Shown: positions 24,901 to 34,700, counted from the stretch's first letter. The stretch is 64,000 nt of DNA from Thysanoteuthis rhombus (GCA_963457665.1 OY735231.1:32617702-32681701), one strand, 5' to 3'. Made by a program: numbers and translations. Notes: generated from the sequence alone by a model not told the origin.

Positions 24901-27900
24901 GTAAACTATCATTTGATCAAATTATGGAAATCACAAAATTTAAGTGGTATAAACTATTACGGAGTCTTTATATTTCTGAGGTATATCATACTTGATAAAA
25001 TTCTGACCTCTTTATTACGTCTGGAGTAGGTCTCCTATGTAGGTCAAGTTTTCTGTTAAATTAGTTTGGCTCTCTGATTTAACACTTAAAAAAACTCATG
25101 AGACATATCCTGAGATCTCTACGACTGCTTGGATATTCTCCACAGATCTCTTTTAGAAGTCTGCTGAGACATTTTAATTTGAGCATTAAGCACCTTGATA
25201 GGTTAATCTTGAAAGGGCTGTGAAAAAATTTCTTCACATAACAATGAATTTTGAAAATGTTTAATTCATAATTTAATGTCTGGAATATGCAGAAAATGTA
25301 AGCTTTTTGTCAGATTCTGTGTTGTACCCGATATCAACAACTTTCTAAGTACTTCCAAAACATCAAACGTACAATTGAAATGATTATTTTTACCTGTCAA
25401 CAATGTCTAGTCTGAATGCACAGTGAGAGTAAGAAACTTTCCTTTCAGAAAAAAATAATGTTGTAAATGTGCAAGTTCTAAATGTTCATTTTGTTCTCAG
25501 CATTCTACTAAATTTATTGTAGTATAAAATTTACAACTGCATGATGTTTACTTGGCTGTTCAGAATTTGCCAATAGACAATAAATAAAAGTTGCTTATTC
25601 TCAAAGTTATCATTAAATGTTCCCAAAAATGTTAATCTTAACAATGGTCAAAACAATCTAAATTACTAAAATTTCCACAAGACTCTTACTGATGTATACT
25701 TGTACCGCTGTAAAAATTATTTCAACTTCTTTCGATTAAACACTAAGGATAACATTTCTTTCAGTTGAGTATGTCATGAATATACTTGTGCACATTTTTT
25801 GTGTTTCAGTATTTTGGGTTTTTTTTTTTCTCCCATGAACTACTGCTCTGCTATGGCTGAATTATGTTAACAGAATTGTTTCATCTTTTCTTTCTGCTAA
25901 GCTGCCAAATTTATCAAAATTCTTTACTCAAAACATTGGCTCTAACTTCCAAAATATTTTTCATCTTGTTTACTTTTAACCTTTTTCTTTCTCCTAATTA
26001 TGGACCAGAATTAATCAATTTCAATTTCTCCTGAAATTCTATTGTAAATTCAAATCTAAAAGAGAATTAACATTTTTGTGATAACTGATTGAAAATGAAT
26101 TAATTAAAAGAACGTGTATATTTTGGTCTTGTTCCTTACCCCCATCTCACTTTTCTTTCAGGTGACATCAACAATCGACAACCCCATCACTCACCATTTT
26201 ACACGACCGCACATTATTCTCAGTTATCATCGAATAGTCACAAGTAAGTTTTTAGTTCTATCAACTTTTTTTTTTTTTTTTTTTTTTTTCCAATTATGTA
26301 CATTTTTCACTTTTCACGTTACCACAAAATGAAAATCTTATTGAAGATTTTCATTTTGTGGTAACATTAATTGAAATATTACAAAATGATGAAAGAAAAG
26401 ATTGTTAGAATCTTTCCCCCTCCCATCACCAGGTTTCTCCTTCCCAAGGTAGTTTTCATTCTACTAAGATTTAAAAAGCTAATCTCTGCTTTCTTGTATA
26501 TTGCTGAAGTGTTGTGACTTATTTGTTCTATGATGGCTTGTATTCCAGCACTTGCAGCAACAGATCAGTGGTCACTCCCCAAATGAACCAGAGTGTATCT
26601 CCCCTTTACTCTCCGACTTCATCACCACCACCACAACAAGCTGCACCCTCATCACACACATCATCACTCCAGCAGTCCAATAGTCGGTCAGCATCACCTG
26701 GCAGTGTTGATAGCAATTGCTTAGCCAACAATAAATCCAAATCTAATGAGTTGGACCACTTGGTAAGTTCATTTTTATTTTCACCCATTCAGTCAGTAAC
26801 AATGAAAAATATTTGCGTTTTTTTTTTTGTTTTTTTTTTTTTCTTTTTCTTTTAGTATAATTTTTGTGCTTTATTTTCCAGCTGAAGGTAGATGAGGAAA
26901 AGATTCATGTGCCAGATAATCACAAGAATGGGCGGTAAGTCCATTTTTATGACCTTCCATTTCTGGTTCGGTTGATTCCAATCTTTTATATATGAACCTT
27001 TTTAATGTATACAGTAAGAGTAGAAGAGACATTCTAACTCCATGTGGGGGTGGTTGGCAGATTGGGATACGTTTTTTTTATTGAGGAATGTGCAGCACTT
27101 GTTCTTCCTTGTTAGTTTTCCAACTGACAGATAATCAAAATTCCTTGCTTTTGACATTCTACATCAGAATTTGTCTTGGCATTGAATAAGAACATTGGTT
27201 TGTTTCAGAAATGTCATACCAGTATTTGATGACCCTATATTGAAAAATCTGTGTGCTAATCTTCCTATGTTTCTAAGGTATATTAGGCTAAAACTTTCTA
27301 CATTGAAATTGCAATATAATGAAAATAATTAAAAGTTACCTTGATCCTGCCATTTCGTTTTGTCTGGAAATTTGTCATGATTGTACAAATTCATATTTTG
27401 TAAATCACGTTTATTATAATTTATTATATCAATGATTATCAGAATGCTGGCTTGTATTATGTTAGTCATTAAAAGATTAACAACAATCAGTTTGCATGAA
27501 AGATTTCTCTCTCAACAATGAGCACCCATTTATAATGCACTGGAAATAATGCTAATCTTGCAAAACTGTTAGTTTGATTGTCATTAGGCATTCCATAAAT
27601 GTGGCCCTGGGCCTGTTTTGACTTAATCCAAGTAAATCTTATTAATGTAAATCCTTAGTAACATTTTGCTGATGCAAAATATTTGTTTTTGGATAGACGC
27701 TTGAGTTTCTTTTTAAAGTAAAAAAAAGAAAAAAGGTCTTCTCATTCTTGTAAATGTTATGCTTATAACCTTTTCTTATTCTCCAGGGACAAACGTCCTC
27801 TAAATGGACTGATTGATTGTAGTATAATTGGAATATCTTCGCCTGGTGGCACAGCTGGTGTTAACGTCCCACACCATTTACCTTGGACACATCCAGCTTC

Positions 27901-30900
27901 AGCCACAATGAAGCATCCGTATTCCATACCTTTTGCAAATGTAGCAGCTGCTCCTGGTCAGCAACAGCAAGGTCCTCCGTCACGTCCTGGGATGGCTCCT
28001 TCGCCTTTAACCATGGGGAACTTGCCAACAGTTCTTTGCTGCTATTCGCAACCTACTGCAGCTACACCAGGACCGCCAAACAATGCTGATAGTTCACCAG
28101 GTGGGTCTGACTATTGTAGTCAGCCTCCAAGTCCAGGACCCCCCAGCAATGCGAATGTTGCCATGGTAGCTGCATCTTCTTCTTCTGTTGCATCAGATGA
28201 CAGTGACAGAGGTAAGAATTGTTTTGTACATTTCAGTTTCACATTTTCATGCTGTTTATTGACTAATTACCAGCTATTTGTTTGCTAAAGATACAAATTT
28301 TGAATCTTCTAATGTATGATTTACGGCTGTATCTTGAATAATGTACAATATTAATATGTATTTATAGTGTGGATTTAGCTTTTGCTCTATAAATTTTGCA
28401 GTGTTTTCAGCTAATACTTAGTAATGTTAAAATTAATGTTACCAAGTATTAGCTGAAAACCTGTTGCATTGTTCATGGTCTTATAAATTCTGTTTTGAAC
28501 AGTGGTGAAAATTTCGAAGTGCACTAATCCAAGTTTACCTGTACTATATTAATGTAATAATTTATAAGTGATTCGATGAAATATTCCAGAGCTTCTATTT
28601 CTAATTCTATACATAATTCAAGTTGAATTTTAAAATTGGTATAGAAAGGTGCACATCAGTAATATATGAAAGCAAATATTTTCATGAAGTTTGCAGTTCA
28701 ATAATAGACTACGTTTGACCTTTGCTAAAACATCAGATTCAACATGCAGTTTTATCTAGAACTTTTTGAATTGTGCTTTGCAAGCATTTTGATACTTCAT
28801 ATGGGAAGAGAATTTTATTAAGAATTTTATATAGAGATGAGATATGCTGTAGTATTTGTCAATGTTAATGACTCGGCGATCAAAAATGGATTGTATTAAA
28901 AGGATTGATTTGACTGATCATCTAAAGAAGCTAACATTTGTTACTTTTCGTATTTGTTACATTTCGCATTTACTCAAATACTAAGGCTGGCACAGAAGTG
29001 TCTGTTTCAGTTTTTGTAAACAATTTTTTCTTTTTATTTTCCTATTAGATGAAGTGTTGTAAACCATTTTTAATTTTTGACTATTATTTACCTTAATTTT
29101 AACGTTTTTAGTTTAAAAAAAAACAATTTAAGGCCAGTATGTTGGTGTAAAATGGTCTACAATGAAAGAATAGAAAAACTCGTAAAACCAAGTTGAATTT
29201 TGATGAAGAAAAAATAACTAGAAATAATGATAGTAAATAGCAGTCAAAATTAAAAATGAGTTCACAACACTTCATCTGATAAAAATTGAATAAGAAATTG
29301 TTTGCTTTACTAAAAACAGAACAAATGTTTCAATGTGAGTTAAATTATGATTACAAAAAAAAAAAAAAATTTCATTAGGATGAATGAAGTATCTAAAAAA
29401 AAATTATTCATGCTTCTAATAGAAACCATGTCTAATGAAAGAAGCATTCCAAGAGAAAGTATGAATCCATGTATGCTGTTTTTTACCTCATAAATCAAGT
29501 GGTGATGGTAAAATTAAGTTGTCTTTATGAAAATACTACCAGTATAGTTTGAGCCCTAAATTTATGATTTGAATTGTATTATTATTAATAGTTTTTTTAC
29601 TAAAACTCAGATACTGCCGTGTCATTGTAGTAAATACAAAAATAACAAATGTTATCTTTCTTACTGTTGTATCAGAACAGTCCTTATGATGCCATCCATT
29701 TCTGATAGCCAAGTTGTTGAACTTTGCTAAGTAATTTATTTGGTCTGTGTGTGAGCTTATGATGGTAACAAACGAAAATATTTAAAAAAAATATTGAAAA
29801 TGTTCACATTTGAAATGGAGACTGGTAATCAATCCAGGTGGAAGCTGGACATTTTATTTTGTGTTTTTCTCTTCTCTTTTGATGTATCCCAATTTAGTCT
29901 TGACTATATTACTTGTATCTTTATTTTTTTTGCATTTGTGTGAGTGTATATAAATAAATATATATGTATATATCTTGTTTTCATAGTGAAAAATGGCAAA
30001 GATGGAGATCCTTCATTGGAGCAAGACTTCAGAAAAAAAGAATCACAAAAACCAAATCTAAAATTGTCACAGCAAATGGGTTCAAAGACCTCAGTGATGA
30101 GAGCTCCACCTGAAGACCAGACTAAAGGTGGAAGTATACATTTACCAGTGTCCCATTATGTGGACCTCCAACAACTCCCTATGGGTAGCTATGGTGCTGC
30201 CCCTGATCTGTTACCTCATCGCCAACAGATGATCCCCAGCCGGTCAGCCTTTAATGCTCAGCCTGCACACACAAATATAGGAATTCATCCCAAAAATATG
30301 ATCAACATGCCCCTAGATGGCAAGTCGAGTAGTCCAATGGTGCCTTTATTTCCTCCTGGGCTGCCAAACTCAGTAGACAATAACACCACAGTGGTATCAG
30401 TGATGGTTAATTCTAATACTGCAGGCCCCGGGGACAGTGCAGTTGGAAGTGGTGGGCCACTGTTTTCTCCTCACCTAAATTCTCCGGCAGTACGAACTAG
30501 GAATGCTGCAGTTCATCAGCCATGCACTCGATCAGCACCTTCTGCTGTTTGCACAAGTAACACAATGGCTTCAACATGTTCCTCTGCTTCCAGTCCACCA
30601 CCAAGACACACAATTGGTAATGTTAAAAATGGCAACGGCCCTTTGTGTCCGAATTCAGTGGTCTCTCAACCATTACTTCCTGCTGGCACTCCTGGTGATC
30701 CCTGCAGTATCTCGGTGTTGTCCTGCTCATCAGACCAGACAGGTGGGCAGCCGCCACCTATGAATTATCATGGTCAATGCACAAACCAAAGCAGTGTCAC
30801 TACCACCACCATCACTTATTCTTCTCAAGCATACTCCATGAGCTCACCCAGTCCTGCAACTATGGGTCGATCACGGAGATGCAATTCATGTGGCTGTGAA

Positions 30901-33106
30901 GGCCATTGTACTAATGGCTCATACCATTTTGGGAGCGTGCTGACCTCTCCAATGACTGCTCCGGCCAACACCCCACCCCCACATCAGTGGCAGCACCTAT
31001 CGGCTTACATGTTTCCCAATACCAATGGAATGATACCATTTCCAAATCTTACTCCATATGGCCACAATCCTGACTTGATCTATAACCATCCTAATGTTGG
31101 CCTTGTGCATTTAAACTCTTCTTCCCAAGTGACAGCCCAACCACCACCACCATCGTCCACCCCAAACCCACACTGTGTACTAAATCCCATGTGCAACTAT
31201 GGAGGACTTGGCAATGGTGGGCCACCGCCTCCACACCAGCAGCACCCTCTCTTGGCGCCTCCACTGCATCATACCATGACAGCTGTTAGTAACAAACACA
31301 AGCCATCAATACAATCGTGTTATAATTGTGGTGGTGTTAACCATATGGCTGTTGATTGTAAAGAGAGCACAATGGAATCAATGACAGGTGAGTTATTTAT
31401 TCTGAATAATTTCTTTGGTATCAAATGTTCATTACTAGTGATAGAATTTTCAAAATTTTAAAAAGTGTTTTTCCATCAAAAGTGCCTGCATTGATTTTGA
31501 TTTTATTTTGTCTGAAGTGATTTTTTAGCCTCGTTACGCAGAATTCTGATCAAATGTGCCTCCCAAATGCTTATGTAAAAATTTTGTCAATGGCACAAAT
31601 TTTGTTCATTGAATAAAAATTTTAGTCCAAAGCAATCGGCTGATAAAGAATTAAATGAGACTTTTTTTGTATTCAATGTTTATTCAACCATAAAAGGTAG
31701 TTTTGATCTCTCCTTCTTCATCCTTCTTATCTCTTTGTTGTCTTCTGTGTGAGTGGTCTTATGTCCTCACTAACAGTGAAATAGCTATTTTCCATCCTGT
31801 TGTTTATTGTTTGTATATATTATCTCTTGTCCTCCCAATCAAAGACTGCAAATATTGGATTTAGATTTCTGATCTCCTTAATCACTTGTTGTTTAGATCA
31901 TTGTGACTCCCAATAAGCAGGTGTGCCTTGTAGCAGTGTTGTTGCATTTTACAAAATCACCTAGATCTTTCTATTTCCAGCTAAATTATCAAAGAAAATA
32001 ATTATATACTAAGACTAAAGAACAAATTATTTTCAAAATTTTGTACACTTTTATTACAATTATCAGATTTAATCGGCCAAATTGGAAAAAATCTATCCAA
32101 AAAATGCATAATTTGGCAACTTTCATCCTACCTTTTCCTTCACCGTTGCTTTGCAAGCGGTCAGTACTTTTTTGTTTTGCCCCCTCTTATCAAAGTACCT
32201 TATCAATGTGACATTTTACTAGAGAGTAGCAGTTACACAATTTGATTATTGAATATTCAGGTAAATTTTATGTATTGGGAATTCTTGTCTCAATATTCTC
32301 TATATAACTTCACTTATTTTAGAAGGCAGAAAAAGAGAAATACATTGAAATTGAATTTTTACAAAATAATCTGACTTTTAAATAGCTTTCTTGAAAATTT
32401 GTGCCTAGATTATATTTTTAATGGCTTAATGTTGGGTGATTTATTATGAGTGAACTTCTTGAGTCTGAACAAGAACTTTCATGTAAACTTTGTTATATAT
32501 ACTTAATATATCACTATGTATGGATTCTTAGTCAACTATATGAAGTATCTATTATTTTTGTCTATACAAATATAAAATAGATTATTATCATTTATACAAA
32601 TTCAATTCACAAATTAGCCAACCATAAAAAAAATAAATGAATACTGTATATAATCATATGTTTGACCTCTTGAGAACAATTTTCTAATCTATAATTAGAG
32701 GATTGAATATTATGAGGTATGCTTCTGAAAATGTTAACATTTTGGGGTTAAAATATAATGAAATGTGTGTCAGTCCTGTATTGTGAAAAAAGAGCACCGT
32801 GGAGTAATTTTCTTTTTTCTTAATGATTAGGTGCTGTGGTAAATTTGTGTTTACTGAGTAAAAAACTGAAAGGGGTATTATTAGTCAAAGTACCAATCGG
32901 CAAATGAGAAAATCTTTTCGTACGTTTAAGTGCAGTAGCATGGTTGGTACCGGGGGAAAATTCTTCTTGAATTTATTAGTTGTATCTGCAAAAATTATCA
33001 TTAATGAACTGAGAATAAACTTGAAATTATTCAATAATGTATGATTTTTATTTATTTTGCAGGTCAATATCATTTGAACTATGAGGACAAAGCTGTGGCT
33101 GAATGA
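11259..33106 (+). CDS. ZCCHC14/ZCCHC2-like: ZCCHC14/ZCCHC2-like zinc knuckle protein, 5'-partial, 14 exons
   Basis: Spliced coding region with exons 11259-11376, 16774-16844, 17874-17945, 20800-20863, 22200-22260, 22962-23074, 24215-24277, 26162-26243, 26549-26762, 26882-26934, 27209-27277, 27787-28211, 29987-31387 and 33063-33106. All introns are GT-AG, the phases join without a stop, and 2850 bases give 949 residues plus TGA. Order of parts: Cys-rich segment, PX-like region (about residues 40-150), Ser/Pro/Gln-rich linkers, the cluster CNSCGCEGHC, then the CCHC knuckle CYNCGGVNHMAVDC near the C-terminus. The knuckle, the upstream cluster and the PX-like segment match the layout of vertebrate ZCCHC14 and ZCCHC2. 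In vertebrates these are RNA-binding partners of the TENT4 poly(A) polymerases; C. elegans GLS-1, partner of GLD-4, is the comparable worm cofactor. No SAM domain, the RNA-recognition module of ZCCHC14, was found, so the visible layout is closer to ZCCHC2. The N-terminal conserved domain must lie upstream of the window. Which vertebrate paralogue is nearer is unsettled. Confidence 0.87.
12206..12282 (+). repeat. (TA)n microsatellite ending in (GT)n
   Basis: TA dinucleotides with two TA/AT phase switches, then gtgtgtgtg. It can fold back on itself. Confidence 0.95.
13332..13662 (+). repeat. Dispersed repeat module, copy 1
   Basis: TTGAGCAGTAATCCTTAG, a tRNA-like head (caatagcagaatggttagagcctgg) and a tail (tttcaatttcatattctttcaa...) match the copy at 15024-15230. 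The end (aggcatatctgaaatcagc to tagaaac, 13591-13661) matches 13957-14026. Confidence 0.6.
13905..14310 (+). repeat. Dispersed repeat modules, copies 2 and 3 (diverged)
   Basis: 13957-14026 repeats 13591-13661: both read aggcatat, then atcagc, then tcacaatttgcc, then ggttgaattt. 14100-14170 again shows a head of the form caattcagtagccaagtggg followed by ggaaatag, with a tail at 14222-14310. Confidence 0.5.
14872..15230 (+). repeat. Dispersed repeat module, copy 4, with SINE-like head
   Basis: A perfect A box TAGCTTAGTGG at 15077-15087 and a weak B box AGTTCAAACTC at 15113-15123. The 14872-14960 segment (tattttgaatcatcgtccagg) matches 13790-13830 (tattttgaatctgcatcatctgg). Confidence 0.55.
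15419..15500 (+). repeat. (TA)n microsatellite, about 41 units
   Basis: Uninterrupted TA dinucleotides, the longest pure run in the window. Confidence 0.98.
15892..15957 (+). repeat. (TC)n(AT)n compound microsatellite
   Basis: About nine TC units followed directly by about 24 AT units, then a T run. Confidence 0.97.
16774..16844 (+). CDS. ZCCHC exon B: start of PX-like region
   Basis: Acceptor ttttcttcag follows a 27-base T run; donor is gtaagt. It encodes AHVTKINVKGTRKLVDKPKE followed by FILQ, resembling the first PX strands of ZCCHC2 (VHIEKIMLKG) and ZCCHC14 (VSVEKIDLKG). The first codon is completed by the G of the previous exon. Confidence 0.85.
16845..17873 (+). other. ZCCHC intron
   Basis: AT-rich, with T runs at about 16940 and 17281. 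Nothing else recognised. Confidence 0.7.
17874..17945 (+). CDS. ZCCHC exon C: PX-like core
   Basis: A phase 0 exon of 24 codons encoding VTWSNGEVTEVYKTFQEVQE then FSNK. It aligns by eye with ZCCHC2 [21 protein letters not shown]. Acceptor is ccattgtag and donor gtaata. Confidence 0.88.
17946..20799 (+). other. ZCCHC intron
   Basis: AT-rich. Open frames near 18.6 and 19.6-19.9 kb on both strands lack family likeness. A slightly GC-richer patch at 19.1-19.8 kb may be an old repeat, not identified. Confidence 0.65.
20800..20863 (+). CDS. ZCCHC exon D: PX-like region continued
   Basis: Acceptor tttttccttag, donor gtaagt. It encodes FVRMFEDTNLHKTDRKIPSL then Q, in the place where the PX fold has its helical part (compare ZCCHC14 LCQLYPEENLEKLIPCLAG). 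It ends in phase 1. Confidence 0.82.
20864..22199 (+). other. ZCCHC intron
   Basis: AT-rich with an interrupted T run near 21447-21476. No repeat or gene recognised. Confidence 0.7.
22200..22260 (+). CDS. ZCCHC exon E
   Basis: Acceptor tatttgcag, donor gtaagt. It encodes GQYREEILEDVSFQNICLYT. It enters in phase 1 and leaves in phase 2. Frame continuity with its neighbours supports it more than sequence likeness does. Confidence 0.8.
22261..22961 (+). other. ZCCHC intron
   Basis: AT-rich, nothing recognised before the T-rich acceptor tract. Confidence 0.7.
22962..23074 (+). CDS. ZCCHC exon F: end of PX-like region
   Basis: Acceptor tttttctcag, donor gtaagt. It encodes QLEKLPQRFLECDHLVNFFT followed by a Ser-rich stretch. 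The motif LPQRFLECDHLVNFF matches ZCCHC14 LPSHVLKNDHVRRFL at the end of its PX region. Confidence 0.88.
23191..23216 (+). repeat. (GT)n microsatellite
   Basis: About 12 GT units just upstream of the LINE fragment. Confidence 0.95.
23292..23810 (-). mobile_element. 3' end of a non-LTR retrotransposon (LINE), endonuclease/reverse-transcriptase type
   Basis: Minus-strand frames encode FQKLSKTIKDRKITLGIK, GSECWTDLSQMKEKLKQPKC, LKFLGNIMRKEGLENLTLTG, IEGKRSKGRQRVTYL and, after a frameshift near 23376, RKLWRAMIAHVLKGHGT then a stop. This is the C-terminal end of the reverse-transcriptase ORF of animal LINEs. A short (GAA)n tract follows the stop, as expected for a LINE 3' tail. It is 5'-truncated, inserted antisense in ZCCHC intron 23075-24214, and inactive. 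Confidence 0.85.
23811..24214 (+). other. Rest of ZCCHC intron 23075-24214
   Basis: No feature recognised beyond the LINE and (GT)n described separately. Confidence 0.6.
24215..24277 (+). CDS. ZCCHC exon G: linker
   Basis: Acceptor tttatttgtag, donor gtgaga. It encodes NEQPVISQCHQKSFNTASPS, a low-complexity linker. Enters and leaves in phase 1. Confidence 0.75.
24278..26161 (+). other. ZCCHC intron
   Basis: AT-rich. A SAM-domain exon was sought here because vertebrate ZCCHC14 carries one after the PX region, and none was seen. A G run lies at about 24868-24877. Confidence 0.65.
26162..26243 (+). CDS. ZCCHC exon H: linker
   Basis: Acceptor ttttctttcag, donor gtaagt. It encodes GDINNRQPHHSPFYTTAHYS then QLSSNSH. 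His, Ser and Gln rich with no recognised domain; ends in phase 2. Confidence 0.78.
26318..26365 (+). ncRNA. Perfect 22-bp intronic hairpin (function unknown)
   Basis: Arm 26318-26339 begins GTTACCACAAAATG and arm 26344-26365 is its exact reverse complement, ending CATTTTGTGGTAAC, with a 4-base loop ATTG. It lies in the short ZCCHC intron 26244-26548, between a T run and the acceptor. The loop is small for a microRNA precursor. A fold-back element or transcribed dsRNA stem is equally possible. Confidence 0.45.
26549..26762 (+). CDS. ZCCHC exon I: Ser/Pro/Gln-rich linker
   Basis: Acceptor ttgtattccag, donor gtaagt. It encodes 71 residues including SPLYSPTSSPPPQQAAPSSH and SNSRSASPGSVDSN. SP and SxSP sites suggest a phosphorylated disordered segment. 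It ends in phase 0 after ELDHL. In vertebrate ZCCHC14 the SAM domain would be expected near here, and none is encoded. Confidence 0.85.
26882..26934 (+). CDS. ZCCHC exon J
   Basis: Acceptor ttattttccag, donor gtaagt. It encodes LKVDEEKIHVPDNHKNG plus a split Arg codon. Short and charged, with no domain recognised. Phase 0 in and phase 2 out keep the frame. Confidence 0.75.
27209..27277 (+). CDS. ZCCHC exon K
   Basis: Acceptor ttggtttgtttcag, donor gtatat. It encodes NVIPVFDDPILKNLCANLPM then FLR. It looks folded (hydrophobic and helical) but was not assigned to a family. The donor is weaker than the others and could allow skipping; its length of 69 would keep the frame. Confidence 0.7.
27278..27786 (+). 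other. ZCCHC intron
   Basis: AT-rich, no repeat or exon recognised. Confidence 0.7.
27787..28211 (+). CDS. ZCCHC exon L: Pro/Gly/Ser-rich segment
   Basis: Acceptor ttattctccag, donor gtaaga. It encodes 141 residues, rich in Pro, Ala and Ser, ending in SSSVASDDSDRG. That acidic serine end recalls the DSNSEDSG segment of vertebrate ZCCHC2. Confidence 0.86.
28212..29986 (+). other. ZCCHC intron with a microRNA-like hairpin
   Basis: AT-rich; contains the hairpin at 28403-28460. An ATG-open frame at 29944 belongs to intron sequence before the acceptor. Confidence 0.7.
28403..28460 (+). ncRNA. Candidate microRNA precursor in a ZCCHC intron
   Basis: Arm 28403-28424 (begins GTTTTCAGCTAATACTT) pairs with arm 28439-28460 (ends AGTATTAGCTGAAAAC) over 22 bases with a single mismatch. 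The loop is 14 bases. Partial pairing may continue below (GCAGT against CTGTTGC). Arm length, loop size and position in a sense intron fit an intronic pre-miRNA. No family was recognised, and the seed cannot be set without small-RNA reads. Confidence 0.45.
29987..31387 (+). CDS. ZCCHC exon M: large exon with Cys cluster and CCHC knuckle
   Basis: Largest exon (1401 bases), acceptor tgttttcatag, donor gtgagt. It encodes about 466 residues of Pro/Ser/Asn/Gly-rich disordered sequence. The cluster RRCNSCGCEGHCTNGSYHFG is at about 30880-30930; vertebrate ZCCHC14 has CTSCGCSGSC at the same place. The zinc knuckle C-x2-C-x4-H-x4-C is at 31318-31359. The open frame runs back to an ATG at 29944, but that ATG is in intronic AT repeat and the acceptor at 29981-29986 marks the true exon start. 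Confidence 0.93.
31318..31359 (+). other. CCHC zinc knuckle
   Basis: The codons give CYNCGGVNHMAVDC, an exact C-x2-C-x4-H-x4-C spacing. It is preceded by Ser and followed by KES, as in the SCYNCG...DCKQ signature of vertebrate ZCCHC2 and ZCCHC14. Such knuckles bind single-stranded RNA. Confidence 0.95.
31388..33062 (+). other. Last ZCCHC intron
   Basis: AT-rich; no repeat or exon recognised. The open frame running past 31387 into it is read-through, not coding. Confidence 0.7.
33063..33106 (+). CDS. ZCCHC terminal coding exon
   Basis: Acceptor tttattttgcag. It completes Gly and encodes QYHLNYEDKAVAE then TGA (33104-33106). The tail matches the form of the vertebrate end, where a Gly-x-Tyr/Phe-x-Leu-x-Tyr segment (for example GTFRLKYAPP) follows the knuckle. 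Confidence 0.9.
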
Positions 33107-33454
33107 AGGAAGGGACTGATATAGCCACGTTCGTGAGCATGTTCAACACCCTCTATACTGACATACATGATACTCACAGTGCGACATAACCTGATGGCAC
33201 ACAGCCAGACATGCTTGGTATTCAAATCTCAGTTCAGTTGGGTGCTTACTTGAAAATACATGTGTACAGGATCCTTTACACTTGGCTGCCAATGACCTGG
33301 TATCTTCACAGGCCTATTGCATGCACTTACCTGCTGCTTATACCCATTACCCTAATCAATCACCTTATCACTTTTTCCCCCTCATCGATTACCCTAAAGA
33401 AACTCAAATTCCCCTTCCTTACTCCAAAACAAAAAAAAAAAATCATACTCATGC

Positions 33455-33485
<31 letters not shown>

Positions 33486-34615
33486 AAACATGGAAGGTCC
33501 TCAATGCAGCCTACCTACCTACCTATTTTATTGTTTGGAGGGGAGGAATCTGTATAATAATAATAATATAAAGGAGTATATATTGTGAAGACAGTCACTT
33601 TAGCTGCTGGCTATTACTTTGCACATATTGTTGAAGAGAGGTTTCCACAAGATTCGTTCTCAACTCTGCTAGCCAGTGCATAACTTTGTTTTATAGCTTT
33701 TTAAAAACTTTCCTTTGATTTGCCCATTTTGTAGTTGTCTCTTTCTCATACCTTTTACACATAATCAATTATCTACATTCATACATACTCGGGCTGACTG
33801 CCTGTTGTAGTAATGTTTTTCTAGTCATTAAGAATATAGCATTACCCTCTGCTTTAACACTAGAAACTAGTAAATTCTTTTTTATTAGCCTAATTCATGG
33901 TCAGTATAGCATCCTCTTCTTTTTATCTCGTGTGTCCGAAGTTTTCATTGAAATATCTGCACCTAAATTGCTACTTTGAATGGTTACGATTCTTACGCTG
34001 ATCATGATGGTAGCTGTTCATAGTGTCAGATCCATGTGCAAGAGTAGATTTATTTTTAAATTCACTTGATTATGAAGTGATTAATTTTCTTTTTTTTTTT
34101 TTTCTTCCATTTCAAACAATGAACACCAGCTTTATACATATGCTTTAACATTTTAAGGGAGATAGCTATCTTTTTACCTGAGTGTATGCTCCAAAAACTA
34201 CTGGTTGTTGAGAAAAACAAAATAAGGGGCATGGACAGAAGATTTTGTTTTCCATTTTGGGGACTGGCCATGTTTCTTTACCTCAGCCTTACTTGTTTCC
34301 TTCATTCCTCACAATTCCTGTTTTTTTTTTCACCATTATCAATTAGACTAACATACTAAACCTATTCATCTCTCATAGCTACTGACTTCAATTCATAACT
34401 TTTTTCAATATGTGTGTAAAACCTATTTATTCTTCTCTGCCAGTTGTGATGTACATGTGCAGAAAGGGGCTATTTTTAACCTGACACGTCAATTGACAAC
34501 TATCTCCCCTGAGTGTGAGGATTTCTCTCTCCCCTCCCCCCGTCTCTCCCCAGTTTGTATTTGACAAAAACTGCATGTTGGATGATATTCCGAACTGCAT
34601 ATCTGTCAGTGTGTA

Positions 34616-34642
34616 TACATACATATGTGTGTATATATATAT

Positions 34643-34697
<55 letters not shown>

Positions 34698-34700
34698 TAT
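34616..34700 (+). repeat. Compound (TG/TA/CA) microsatellite in the putative 3' UTR
   Basis: TATACATACATATGTGTGTA then (TA)n with interspersed CA, ending ATATGCATATGC. Self-complementary in part. Open frames across it are artefacts of the repeat. Confidence 0.95.

Noticed and set aside
29944..29986. ATG upstream of the large ZCCHC exon as a start codon
   Set aside because: It lies in AT repeat within the intron. The acceptor TTCATAG at 29986 and phase match with the previous exon show the exon begins at 29987.
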